Assembly: GCA_035541875.1 (NCBI GenBank)
Contig: DATKML010000053.1
Span: 48,676 to 112,675, forward strand
Direction of reading: 5' to 3'
Source of the DNA: JAJPHI01 sp035541875
GTDB lineage: Bacteria > Desulfobacterota > Binatia > Binatales > Binataceae
Length of the DNA: 64,000 nucleotides
The translations under genes were made by a program, and so were the position numbers. Below the pieces are notes generated by a model. That model searched no databases and was not told the origin of the DNA. It saw only the letters and a program-made list of their open reading frames with translations. This document shows, piece after piece, positions 51,983 through 60,878 of the stretch. How positions within the stretch are numbered: the stretch's first letter is position 1; each line of letters opens with the position of its first letter.

Positions 51983-52444
51983 TCACTCAACTTTTTGATC
52001 CAATTGGACAATGATGCCGTCGGGATCTTCGAACAGGCAGGTCAGATATTTTTTGCCGGGTGCGTCGCCGTAACCAGCCGAATCAGTCTCGGCGGGCGCA
52101 ACGAGTATCTTCACCCCGGCATCTTTGAGCTTGGCGTGGATGGCGCGGATATCATCGACCCACCACGAGAAGTGGGAGATACCCACCTGATCGAGCTTGA
52201 TCGCCTCACCCGGAGTACCACCCGGTCGCTCCGAGAGCACGAGGAAGCCTTTGTTGACGCCCTTACCGTAGGTCAGATGCGCTGCACGACGCTGTCCCTT
52301 ATCGGGGCTGGCGTAGAGGCTCGGCATCGCGCCGATCGGTTGCATCCCATCGAATCTGACTTCCAGGCCGAGCAGATCGCGATAGAATCTGAGCGACCGC
52401 TCCATGTCGCGAACCCCGATCGCAACGTGCGAAATTCCGTTCAT
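51983..52444 (-). CDS. VOC-superfamily metal-dependent protein (glyoxalase/epimerase-like)
   Basis: A 153-residue paired beta-alpha-beta-beta-beta protein. SHVAIGVRDMERSLRFYRDL carries the first metal His; SHFSWWVDDIRA and FEDPDGIIVQLDQ hold the remaining His/Glu region. The family covers methylmalonyl-CoA epimerase, glyoxalase I and extradiol dioxygenases. With two CoA-transferases behind it, an epimerase or hydratase acting on a CoA ester is plausible. It is divergent from the LLM monooxygenase gene. Confidence 0.88.
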   Translation of the reverse strand: MNGISHVAIGVRDMERSLRFYRDLLGLEVRFDGMQPIGAMPSLYASPDKGQRRAAHLTYGKGVNKGFLVLSERPGGTPGEAIKLDQVGISHFSWWVDDIRAIHAKLKDAGVKILVAPAETDSAGYGDAPGKKYLTCLFEDPDGIIVQLDQKVE

Positions 52445-52621
52445 GGCTATCCCCTGCGCCGAACGTTCCCCAAGATCTTCGCGCGATTAAACCCCGACTC
52501 ATCGTGTTTGGCAACGGCTCGGCTGACCTGACACACGGGACAGGAGCTATTCGCGACTTTTTATGGGGTATGCTACATCGCCGAAAGGTCATCAACCGAT
52601 TTGGTTAGGAGGATTACCACG

Positions 52622-53533
52622 TTGGCTGTGGAATTTGGCGTCGCAATACCCTCATCCAAGGGGATTCCGGAGTTTGCCCAACAAGCCGAGAGTATCGGCT
52701 TCGATTATCTCTGCTCGGGCGAGCATATGATGTTTCACGGGCCGGTCAGCAATTCATTGATCGCACTCTCCGTCGCCGCCGGAGCGACCAAAAAGATCAA
52801 GCTGATGAGCACGATTATCCTGCTGCCGCTCTACACTCCGATGGTGTTGGCGAAGCTCGCATCGGTGCTCGATGTGGCCTCCGATGGCCGTTACAACATG
52901 GGTATCGGAATCGGCGGTGAGTTTCCCAAGGAGTTCGAAGCCTGCGGGGTGCCGGTGAAGCAGCGCGCGTCGCGCTCGAACGAAGCACTGGAAGTCATCA
53001 CCAAGCTCTGGACGGAGCGTAAGGTCTCCTTCGACGGCAAATACACGAAGTTCACCGACGTTACGATCGAACCGCGGCCGGTGCAGAAACCCCATCCGCC
53101 AATTTGGGTTGCAGGTCGCAAAGAGCCAGCGATGATGCGGGCTGCAAAGTATGCCCAAGGCTGGATTCCTTACATGTATACGCCCGAGATGCTGCACGAG
53201 AGCGTCGAGAAGATCATGCGTTTCGGCAAGGAAGCCGGCCGTGACATGAGCACCTTCAAGCCGGGGCTCTTCATCTTCACTTCGATCTATCCAGATCGCG
53301 AGATGGCGCTACAGCAAGCCGCCAAGGCCCTGGGCGGCACTTATTCGCAGGATTTTTCGAAGATCGCCGGCCGCTACACGCTATATGGTAACCCCGAAGA
53401 CTGCCGCAAACGGCTGAAAGAATACGTCGATGCGGGTGCGGGCACGGTGCTCATCAGCTGGGCCTGCAAGCAGGAAGATATCGGCGCAAACATGAAGCTC
53501 TTCTCGGAAGAGGTCGCCCCCGCCTTCCGCTAG
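52622..53533 (+). CDS. LLM-class flavin/F420-dependent oxidoreductase
   Basis: 303 residues from TTG 52622, nine bases after AGGAGG, giving LAVEFGVAIPSSKGIPEF; an earlier frame start at 52601 overlaps the ribosome site. GFDYLCSGEHMMF, IILLPLYTPMVLAKLASVLD and PHPPIWVAGRKEPAMMRAAK are luciferase-like motifs of the F420-dependent branch. It shares a promoter region with the VOC/CoA-transferase operon and may act in the same pathway, oxidising or reducing its substrate. Confidence 0.88.
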   Translation: MAVEFGVAIPSSKGIPEFAQQAESIGFDYLCSGEHMMFHGPVSNSLIALSVAAGATKKIKLMSTIILLPLYTPMVLAKLASVLDVASDGRYNMGIGIGGEFPKEFEACGVPVKQRASRSNEALEVITKLWTERKVSFDGKYTKFTDVTIEPRPVQKPHPPIWVAGRKEPAMMRAAKYAQGWIPYMYTPEMLHESVEKIMRFGKEAGRDMSTFKPGLFIFTSIYPDREMALQQAAKALGGTYSQDFSKIAGRYTLYGNPEDCRKRLKEYVDAGAGTVLISWACKQEDIGANMKLFSEEVAPAFR

Positions 53534-53562
53534 GCCACGACTCCCCCTCTCTCCCCGCAAAG

Positions 53563-55176
53563 ATGAAAGCCGGAACGCGCGAGCGCTATCCCACCGCAAT
53601 GGCGATAGCGCTCGCCGTCTTTTTTATCGTTGCGAGCGTTCGATGCGGTGCCGCGAGTAATCAGCAGACAGCGTCTGTCGCAGCGCTCGAACGGATGGCG
53701 CACGTCGAGTTTGGCGCACTCAGCGCGGCCGAGTTGCGGATGCTCCAGGTTGCCCCGACCCGCGATATCGCGTGGGCCTCGACCAGTACCGATCCGAACG
53801 CTCCTATCAACGATCCCGCTAAAGCCGCAACATGGGGTCCCGAGCGCACGATCCGTTCGGCAATGATCGAGTGGCTCTTGTCGAATCCGGAGGCGGCAAA
53901 GCTCGTCCATCCCAGCGGCCTCGCAGTAAAGGCGGCGCGTATTACCGGGAAACTCGACCTGTCGTATCTGACGATCAATACCCCCCTGATGCTCGTGCTC
54001 TGTGCGATCAGTGACGGTATCGACTTGCGCTACAGCCACTACCAGAGCCTGGATGTGCGCGCGAGTTGGACCGGAGCGATTGTCGGCGACCAGTCGGTCT
54101 CAACCGGTGACGTCGTCCTGCGCTACGGACGCTACGCCGATGCGAGCTTCTATAGGGCCGAGATTGGCGGAAATCTCGAAGCCAACGGCGGCAATTTCAT
54201 CGGCGATGAGCCTTTATCGGTCGTCGATGCGACCGTTAAGGGCGACGCCCTCTTTCACGAGGATTTTGAAACGAGCGGAGTGGTCGATTTTCGGCTCGCC
54301 CGGATCGGCCGTTCGCTGAGTTTCAATCACGCGCATTTCACTGGCAAAAACGACAACGGACTCAATGCCGAGCGCGCGACGATCGGCGGAACGCTCTACT
54401 GGGTCGATATCGAGGGGACGCCGAAGACCCAACTCGACCTCGAAGATGCTCGAGCGAAGGCGCTATGGGACGATCGCAAGAGCTGGCCGGCGGCGGGTAA
54501 TCTATCACTCGACGGCTTCGTCTATAGCGAATTCAGCGGCGGTCCCGGCGATAGCGAGAGCCGCCTTGAATGGTTGCGATTGCAACCCCTGGTGATGCAA
54601 AAGCAGCCGCAACCCTATCGACAGCTTGCCGACGTGCTTCGCGCGGCGGGCCGTCCAGAGGGTGCAATCAACGTCGAGGTCGCTCATCAGGATGCGCTCC
54701 GCAGACTGGAAAATCTGGGCTTCACGGATCGACTGTGGCGCGCCGCGCTCGACGTGACGATCGGATACGGCTACCGACCGCTGCGCGCTCTCTGGTGGAT
54801 TCTGCTTTTCGTTGCCTTGGGCGGCGTGCTGTTCCGCTCGGGCTATCGCGCGCGGTTAATCACACCGACTGAAGCCGAAGCCTACGACGTCTTTGTTAAG
54901 ACCGGGGAACCTCCGCCACACTACCCGCCTTTCAACAGCTTCGTCTATTCGCTCGAAAATTTTCTGCCGGTGGTCGATCTCCATCAGGGTACTTACTGGC
55001 GGCCTAATCCACGCCATACGCCGATGCGCCCGGGAAAGAGCGACGCGCAAACAGCGACCTTCGATCGACTACTCGCGCCGATGCTGCGATGGTACCTGTG
55101 GCTGCATATTCTGGCGGGATGGACCATCACACCGTTACTCTTCGCCGGCCTCGCCGGTCTGCTGCGCAACGATTGA
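53563..55176 (+). CDS. Exported membrane-anchored protein with beta-helix-like region
   Basis: 537 residues. A signal anchor (YPTAMAIALAVFFIVASVRC) is followed by a periplasmic segment with repeated short strands (SGLAVKAARITGKLDLSYL, GGNLEANGGNF, TVKGDALFHEDF, TIGGTLYWVDI), resembling a small pentapeptide-like beta helix. Two transmembrane helices close the protein (about 407-425, WWILLFVALGGVLF; 512-533, WLHILAGWTITPLLFAGLAG). The family is not named; such genes are often annotated as membrane-associated oxidoreductases without evidence. Confidence 0.7.
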   Translation: MKAGTRERYPTAMAIALAVFFIVASVRCGAASNQQTASVAALERMAHVEFGALSAAELRMLQVAPTRDIAWASTSTDPNAPINDPAKAATWGPERTIRSAMIEWLLSNPEAAKLVHPSGLAVKAARITGKLDLSYLTINTPLMLVLCAISDGIDLRYSHYQSLDVRASWTGAIVGDQSVSTGDVVLRYGRYADASFYRAEIGGNLEANGGNFIGDEPLSVVDATVKGDALFHEDFETSGVVDFRLARIGRSLSFNHAHFTGKNDNGLNAERATIGGTLYWVDIEGTPKTQLDLEDARAKALWDDRKSWPAAGNLSLDGFVYSEFSGGPGDSESRLEWLRLQPLVMQKQPQPYRQLADVLRAAGRPEGAINVEVAHQDALRRLENLGFTDRLWRAALDVTIGYGYRPLRALWWILLFVALGGVLFRSGYRARLITPTEAEAYDVFVKTGEPPPHYPPFNSFVYSLENFLPVVDLHQGTYWRPNPRHTPMRPGKSDAQTATFDRLLAPMLRWYLWLHILAGWTITPLLFAGLAGLLRND

Positions 55177-56147
55177 TTAGGTACGGCGGGCCAGTTCCGA
55201 AAAATACGAGGCACCTACGGTTGCCGCGTTCTGCTGAAGCCAATCGCTCAGTCGCGTTTTCGCTCTCGGTGGCTGAGCAGAGACGAGAAGACTCGCGGAG
55301 AGTCCGCGAATCTCGTCAGCCGTCAGCATCACATCGCCTTTCAACCATCCGATAACTGACGCTGCTGCCAGGGCGACGATTCCCGGAACATGCAGATTGC
55401 GCGGATTCAGGTGCAGTGCGCTGCCGATACAATCGACCAAGTCATTGAAGGTAAAGATTTCCGGGCCGACCGCATCGAGTTCAACATTGCTCGACTCGCG
55501 TGATGCGTTCACCACCAGTTCGGCCAAATCCTCAACAAACACCGGCTGCATCCGATACTCGCCGTCGCCCGGAATCATGAAGAGCGGGAAAGTGCTGAGG
55601 CTCCAGGCGATATTGTTGATGAGAATATCCTCTGGACCAAAAATCACGGTCGGCCGGATGATCGCGTAAGAGAGCCTCGATGCTCGCAACGTATCTTCGA
55701 TAATGCCCTTGCCGCGGAAGTATGGCAGCGACGACGAAGCGGATGCACCTGTGATGCTGATCTGAACGAAGCGCCGCACTCCGGCCTGCCGCGCCGCCGC
55801 GATCAAGGTCTTGATATTCTCGACTGCTCCCTCATGAGTGACCCCGCGATGCGCAAAACGAATCCAGTAGGTGCTGATCAGGGTCGTGGCGCCGCGCAAG
55901 CTCTCAACCAGTCCCTTTTGATCGCGGAAATCAAGCGGCATCACCTCACCGGCTTCGCGAACAAGTAGCTCGGACTCGGATGATTAGTCAGCGTTCTAAC
56001 AGTAGCACCGCTTTCGATCAGACGTCGGGTAATGTATCGGCCGTAGTACCCGAAGGCCCCGGTCACGATCACTGTATCTTGGGCCGTCTCAGCCATTGGC
56101 GATTTGACCGACTTGATTATCATCCTCTGTCGATCTTGCTTAGCCAA
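55177..56147 (-). pseudogene. Frameshifted NAD(P)-binding epimerase/NmrA-like protein
   Basis: Two pieces of one extended-SDR protein. The N-terminal piece (start at 56147 or, more likely, ATG 56096, MAETAQDTVIVTGAFGYYG) has the GxxGxxG dinucleotide loop but stops at 55941 after AKPVR. The C-terminal piece is open from 55944 (VMPLDFRDQKGLVESL) and has the ISTYWIRF and catalytic-region-like blocks to 55177. Restoring one G near 55943-55946 would join PVR to VMPLDF. It is either a real frameshift or an assembly error. Confidence 0.7.
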
Positions 56148-56271
56148 GCTTGCGACGATTCCGATCTGGAGCCATCAGCTCTATTTGCTGGCTATTAACG
56201 TCTTGGGCTAGTGTGCCGTTACGGCCAAATGCGTAGGCATCCGCCGATTACACGCTCAGGGAGATTTTGCG

Positions 56272-57156
56272 ATGGCGAGTCCGCAACTGCAGACTGCGAT
56301 TGAGGCAATGAAGGCTTTGGTGGCGCGTCCGGTGAGTACCCCACAGGCGATGCGCAGCATTTTCGAAGAATTGGCGGTGAAGCCCGCCGACGATATCAAA
56401 ACCGAGAAAGTCAGTGCAGGCGGCGTTGATGCCGAATGGGTCTGCGCGCCCAACGCGGCTGCAGATCGCGTCGTGCTGTATCTGCATGGTGGTGGCTATG
56501 TGATCGGCTCCGTAAATACCCATCGCGATCTGATGGCTCGTATCTCGCGCGCCTCCGGCGCCACGGTGCTGGGGCTCAACTATCGCCTCGCGCCCGAGCA
56601 TGCCTTTCCCGCTGCTGTCGATGATGCTGTAGCAGGTTACAAGTGGTTGCTCGCACAAGGCATCAAGCCTTCGAAGATCGCGGTTGCGGGAGATTCGGCA
56701 GGCGGTGGTCTGACCGCGGCTACGCTGGTTGCAATCAAAGACAACAAGCTGCCGACTCCCGCAGCAGCGGCCCTACTCTCGCCGTGGGTCGACATGGAAG
56801 GGCTTGGGGAATCGATGACGACCCGCTCAGCCGCCGATCCAGTGGTGCAGAAGGCAGGGCTGCTCGGGATGGCCGCTGCTTACCTGCAGGGCCAAAACGC
56901 GAAGTCGCCGCTAGCAGCTCCGCTCTACGCGGACCTCAAGGGTCTGCCGCCGCTGCTGATCCAGGTCGGCGATGCGGAGACGCTGCTCGACGATGCGATC
57001 CGCCTCAACGATCGCGCCAAGGCGGCCGGTGTTTCGACCAAGCTCGAAGTTTGGCCAGAGATGATCCACGTGTGGCAGCTCTTCGCGAGCTTCTTGCCCG
57101 AGGGCCAGCAGGCGATCGACGGCATCGGCAAGTTCATCGCCGAACACACCAACTAG
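56272..57156 (+). CDS. Alpha/beta-hydrolase, HSL-type esterase
   Basis: A 294-residue esterase of the hormone-sensitive-lipase family. The oxyanion motif HGGGYVIGSVNTH, the nucleophile elbow AVAGDSAGGG (Ser), and the DAETLLDD (Asp) and IHVWQLF (His) blocks give the triad. Substrates are probably short-chain acyl esters. It is soluble and cytoplasmic with no signal peptide. It ends at a bidirectional terminator shared with the dacA-like gene. Confidence 0.92.
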   Translation: MASPQLQTAIEAMKALVARPVSTPQAMRSIFEELAVKPADDIKTEKVSAGGVDAEWVCAPNAAADRVVLYLHGGGYVIGSVNTHRDLMARISRASGATVLGLNYRLAPEHAFPAAVDDAVAGYKWLLAQGIKPSKIAVAGDSAGGGLTAATLVAIKDNKLPTPAAAALLSPWVDMEGLGESMTTRSAADPVVQKAGLLGMAAAYLQGQNAKSPLAAPLYADLKGLPPLLIQVGDAETLLDDAIRLNDRAKAAGVSTKLEVWPEMIHVWQLFASFLPEGQQAIDGIGKFIAEHTN

Positions 57157-57173
57157 ACTCTCTTGAGAAGCAA

Positions 57174-57210
57174 AAAGGGCCTCGTCGCAGTATGACGAGG
57201 CCCTTTCCCT
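57174..57210. terminator. Bidirectional rho-independent terminator
   Basis: The perfect 13-bp stem AAAGGGCCTCGTC / GACGAGGCCCTTT (57174-57186, 57194-57206), loop GCAGTAT. T-rich sequence follows on the plus strand (CCCTTTTCTC), and AAAAA precedes it, giving T's on the minus strand. It serves both convergent genes. Confidence 0.9.
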
Positions 57211-57229
57211 TTTCTCTTCGGACGCCGAA

Positions 57230-58519
57230 TTAGAGCTTCAGCCGCAGCTTATCCAACGTCCGATGCATCAGGCCGCCGAGCTTAACTTCCTTCTGCGTGA
57301 CGAGGGGTACCGAGGAAAGCGGCTTATCCCCCAGCATCACGCTGATCTGCCCAACCGCAGTACCTGCCGGAATCGGTGCGATGAGCGGAGTGTTGGGGAT
57401 GTTCGCGGTCAGCTTAACCTTGCCTTCTTGTCCGCGCAGGACGGTGAAATAGGCTGATCCGCTTTCGGGCGCGATCGGAACCTCATCGAGATCGCCCTGA
57501 TAGACGCGCAGCTTGGTGGGCGCGGCTTTGTGCCAGTCCTCATTAACCGTCACGAAGGTTTGAAACGCCCACTCCAAGAGCTTGTCGGTCTCGACCCGAC
57601 GACTCTCCATACTCGACGTCCCGAACACCGCCGAGATGAGATCGAGGCCGTCCGCATGCGCTGACGCGACGAGGTGGTACCCGGCCTCATCGACGTGGCC
57701 GGTCTTGATACCGTTTACGCGCGAATCATAGAAGAGCAGCGTGTTGAAATTCCGCTGCTCGATTGTGACGGGCTTATTCTGCGGTCCAGTCGTGTGGAAG
57801 GTGAACTGTTTGGCCGAGGTGTAGGTCGTCGCGTCGGGAAAGTTTTCGAGCAGCGCTCTGCCCAGCTTCACCATGTCGGCGGCAGTCGTGAATTCATCAG
57901 GCGTTGGCAACCCATCGGGATTGGTAAAGTGCGTCTCGTTCATCCCGAGCTCGGCAGCCTTTTTGTTCATCATCTCGGCGAAGGAATCGGAACTTCCGCC
58001 CAGGTACTCCGAAAGAACGACGGCCGCATCGTTACCCGACGACACCATCAAACCGTAGAGGAGATCTTTAACGGCAACCTTCTGCCCGACCTGCAGGAAC
58101 ATCCGTGAAACCGTGTCGTTCAGCGATAGACGCCACGCCGCCTCGCTGACTGGCATCTGGGTATCGAGCGTGATGCGCCCCTGATGCAGCGCATCGAGCG
58201 CCAGATAGAAGGTCATCATTTTCGCCAAGCTGGCCGGCTGCGTCTTCACGTGCTCATTGAAGGCGTAGAGAACGGTTCCGCTGCGCAGCGCTACGAGCTG
58301 CGCTGCGCTGCCCTGCACCGCGAAGGGCGCGGGCAATCCGCCTGCGACTTTGATCTGATTCACCGGAACGGTGCCGGTGACCTCGTGCTTGGGGCTCCGG
58401 AGTCGATGGGGCGGCGGAGCCTGCTTGGCCTTCGCCGCGAAAGCGATTCCCGCAGAAACCAGCACCAGCGCCATCGAGGCTGTGACTATTTTTTGAAGGG
58501 CACCACGCACCACCATCAC
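57230..58519 (-). CDS. D-alanyl-D-alanine carboxypeptidase (PBP5/6-like)
   Basis: A 429-residue low-molecular-weight penicillin-binding protein that trims the terminal D-Ala of peptidoglycan stem peptides. It has the S-x-x-K nucleophile (S97-K100, ASLAKMM), SGN (161-163), KTG (272-274, NGIKTGHVDEAG), a signal peptide (VTASMALVLVSAGIAFAAK) and the C-terminal beta domain, ending in a short basic amphipathic-type helix (LMHRTLDKLRLKL) that anchors DacA-type enzymes to the inner membrane. Periplasmic. Confidence 0.94.
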   Translation of the reverse strand: MMVVRGALQKIVTASMALVLVSAGIAFAAKAKQAPPPHRLRSPKHEVTGTVPVNQIKVAGGLPAPFAVQGSAAQLVALRSGTVLYAFNEHVKTQPASLAKMMTFYLALDALHQGRITLDTQMPVSEAAWRLSLNDTVSRMFLQVGQKVAVKDLLYGLMVSSGNDAAVVLSEYLGGSSDSFAEMMNKKAAELGMNETHFTNPDGLPTPDEFTTAADMVKLGRALLENFPDATTYTSAKQFTFHTTGPQNKPVTIEQRNFNTLLFYDSRVNGIKTGHVDEAGYHLVASAHADGLDLISAVFGTSSMESRRVETDKLLEWAFQTFVTVNEDWHKAAPTKLRVYQGDLDEVPIAPESGSAYFTVLRGQEGKVKLTANIPNTPLIAPIPAGTAVGQISVMLGDKPLSSVPLVTQKEVKLGGLMHRTLDKLRLKL

Positions 58520-58613
58520 TTACCACCCCCCGCTTCCGCAGCGTTTTCCTTGAGCAGCCTACGGCCCGCGCTCCGGCGGAGCAAGCTCACATCGCAACAA
58601 GCAGGATTCCCTT

Positions 58614-59957
58614 ATGTGCAGTTTACGAATAAATCCTTTTCCGAGCGATATGGATCTCTCAATCATCCTGCCCGTACTAAATGAGCGCGATAATCTCGTC
58701 GAGCTGATTCCGCGGATGTCAGCGCTGATGCGCCGCGAGCGACTCAGCTTCGAGATTCTCGTTATTGATGGTGGCTCGACCGACGGCACGCAGGAGACGG
58801 CGACTTCGCTGGGAGCCCGCGTGGTTCGCGAGCGTCGTAAAGGTTACGCCGGTGCACTTGAGACCGGCTTTGCCGAAGCAACCGGGGATTACGTGCTGAC
58901 GCTCGACGCCGACCTCTCGCACGAGCCGGACTTCGTCGCCAAGCTTTGGCGCGCACGCACCCAGGCGGACGTGGTCATCGCGTCGCGCTACACGCGCGGC
59001 GGCACCGCCTACGCGGAATTCTCCCGACGTTTTCTGAGCCAAGTCCTCAACATCGCGATGCGACGGGTGCTATCGATGCCAGTGCGCGATATGTCGAGCG
59101 GCTTTCGGCTGTATCGCCGCGAGGCTCTACAGGGGCTAGAACTGGAGGGGCGTAACTTCGAGGTTCTCGAAGAGATCCTGGTCAAAATCTACGCCCAAGG
59201 GTATAGCGTCTTCGAAGTACCCTTCACTTACTTCCCGCGTGAGGCGGGGGCATCTCACGCGCGTTTATTCAAGTTCGGCGTCGATTTGACCAAAGCCGCT
59301 TTTCGGCTCTGGAAACTACGCAACTCGATTGCTTCGGCCGATTACGATGATCGCGCCTTTTACAGCATCATTCCGGTTCAGCGTTATTGGCAGCGCAAGC
59401 GCCATCAGATCACGACTTCATGGGCGCGTGGGTCGAGCCGCGTGCTCGATGCCGGATGCGGATCGAGCATGATTATCCAGAGCCTCAATAACGCGATCGG
59501 TATGGATATCAATATCGCCAAGCTGCGGTTCCTACGACGCATCGGAATCCCACTTTTGTGCGGATCGTCCTTCGATCTGCCGTTCAAGGATCAGAGTTTC
59601 GATTGTGTGATCAGCTCGCAGGTAATCGAACATGTTCCATTCGATGACAAGCTTTTTGCCGAGCTTTGGCGCGTGCTCGAACCTGGCGGCAGACTGATTA
59701 TCGGTACGCCTGACTACAGCACTATCGGATGGCGCATCATCGAACCGATCTACGGCACTCTGATGCCCGGTGCCTATCGTGACGAACACATCACGCATTA
59801 CACGCGGCAAAGCCTTACCGACATTCTCGTGCGACACGGTTTTGTCTATGAAGAAACAGCATATGTCGCCCGCAGCGAGTTGGTAATGCGCTTCCGCAGA
59901 CCTGCAGCTGCCGCCAAGCAAGCAGAACCCGCCGCAGTAGCGCCAGCGGCCTCTTAA
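58614..59957 (+). CDS. GT2 glycosyltransferase-methyltransferase fusion
   Basis: 447 residues (or 435 from ATG 58650, which begins MDLSIILPVLNERDN; AGGATT before 58614 favours the longer form). Residues about 14-245 are a DPM1-type polyprenol-phosphate sugar transferase (VIDGGSTDGT, LTLDADLSHEPD metal site, SGFRLYRREAL). Residues about 280-420 are a class I SAM methyltransferase (RVLDAGCGSSM motif I, then SSQVIEHVPFDD and WRVLEPGGRLIIGTPDY). No transmembrane helix is present. The two activities on one chain suggest synthesis of a methylated glycolipid. Confidence 0.88.
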   Translation: MCSLRINPFPSDMDLSIILPVLNERDNLVELIPRMSALMRRERLSFEILVIDGGSTDGTQETATSLGARVVRERRKGYAGALETGFAEATGDYVLTLDADLSHEPDFVAKLWRARTQADVVIASRYTRGGTAYAEFSRRFLSQVLNIAMRRVLSMPVRDMSSGFRLYRREALQGLELEGRNFEVLEEILVKIYAQGYSVFEVPFTYFPREAGASHARLFKFGVDLTKAAFRLWKLRNSIASADYDDRAFYSIIPVQRYWQRKRHQITTSWARGSSRVLDAGCGSSMIIQSLNNAIGMDINIAKLRFLRRIGIPLLCGSSFDLPFKDQSFDCVISSQVIEHVPFDDKLFAELWRVLEPGGRLIIGTPDYSTIGWRIIEPIYGTLMPGAYRDEHITHYTRQSLTDILVRHGFVYEETAYVARSELVMRFRRPAAAAKQAEPAAVAPAAS

Positions 59958-60038
59958 GCCTCAAGCCTTCGCGTGGGCGTTTGGCGTCTCTCAAGCGACA
60001 AGTGCTATAGGAATCCAAACCACGCACGAGGACGAATC

Positions 60039-60854
60039 ATGCCGGAAATTCGCGTCAATGACGTAAAGCTCCACTACGACGTTCAGGGTAGCGGCGATCC
60101 GCTACTGATGGTGATGGGGCTGGGAAGCAGTTCCGCTACTTGGCATCCCGAGTTGATCGGCGGTCTGGCGCGCCATTTTCGCGTCATCACCTATGATAAT
60201 CGGGGCACCGGCCTCAGCGATAAGCCCGATATCCCCTACTCGCTCGAAATGTTCGCCGCCGACGCAATCGGGCTGCTCGATCATCTCAAGCTTGATCGGG
60301 TGCATGTGTTTGGTGTTTCGATGGGCGGCATGATCGGCCAGGAGCTTGGCTTGCGTCATGCGCCGCGCCTCCAAACGCTAACTCTCGGATGCACCACCTG
60401 TGGCGGCAAAAATGCCGTGCCACCGCCGCCCGAGTCGATCAAGCTGCTGACTGCGCCGCGCGACGGCGCCTCGGAAGAGGAGATTATCCGTCGCGGATGG
60501 CCCCTCGCCTACACCGCCGATTTCATCAAGAACCATCGCGCGGAACTCGAAGCGGGTATTCCACGCCTGCTAGCGAATCCGACCCCGGTCTTCGCCTACA
60601 AGCGCCATCTCGATGCGACATACGGGCTCAAGACCTTCGATCGGCTGCCCTCGATATCGACGCCGACGCTGGTAATCACCGGGGCTGAGGACGTTCTGAT
60701 TCCCGCGAAAAACTCTGAAATTATTGCATCGCGAGTCCCGAACGCGCGGCTGCATATCATGCCGAAACTCGGTCACGCCTTCTTCAACGAGGGACGTGAA
60801 GAATTTATCAAGGCATTCGCGCCGTTCCCGCAGGCTCATCCGATAGCGCCGTAA
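60039..60854 (+). CDS. Alpha/beta-hydrolase
   Basis: 271 residues from ATG 60039 (MPEIRVNDVKLHYDVQGSG), with GAGGACG before it; an earlier frame at 59973 is not conserved-looking. The triad is Ser in VFGVSMGGMIG, Asp in ITGAEDVLIP and His in KLGHAFFNEG; the oxyanion region is MGLGSSSATW. It resembles 3-oxoadipate enol-lactonase and related C-C or ester hydrolases. The next gene is 24 bases on. Confidence 0.9.
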   Translation: MPEIRVNDVKLHYDVQGSGDPLLMVMGLGSSSATWHPELIGGLARHFRVITYDNRGTGLSDKPDIPYSLEMFAADAIGLLDHLKLDRVHVFGVSMGGMIGQELGLRHAPRLQTLTLGCTTCGGKNAVPPPPESIKLLTAPRDGASEEEIIRRGWPLAYTADFIKNHRAELEAGIPRLLANPTPVFAYKRHLDATYGLKTFDRLPSISTPTLVITGAEDVLIPAKNSEIIASRVPNARLHIMPKLGHAFFNEGREEFIKAFAPFPQAHPIAP

Positions 60855-60878
60855 GGACTTGGCAGGGGCATCTGCACT

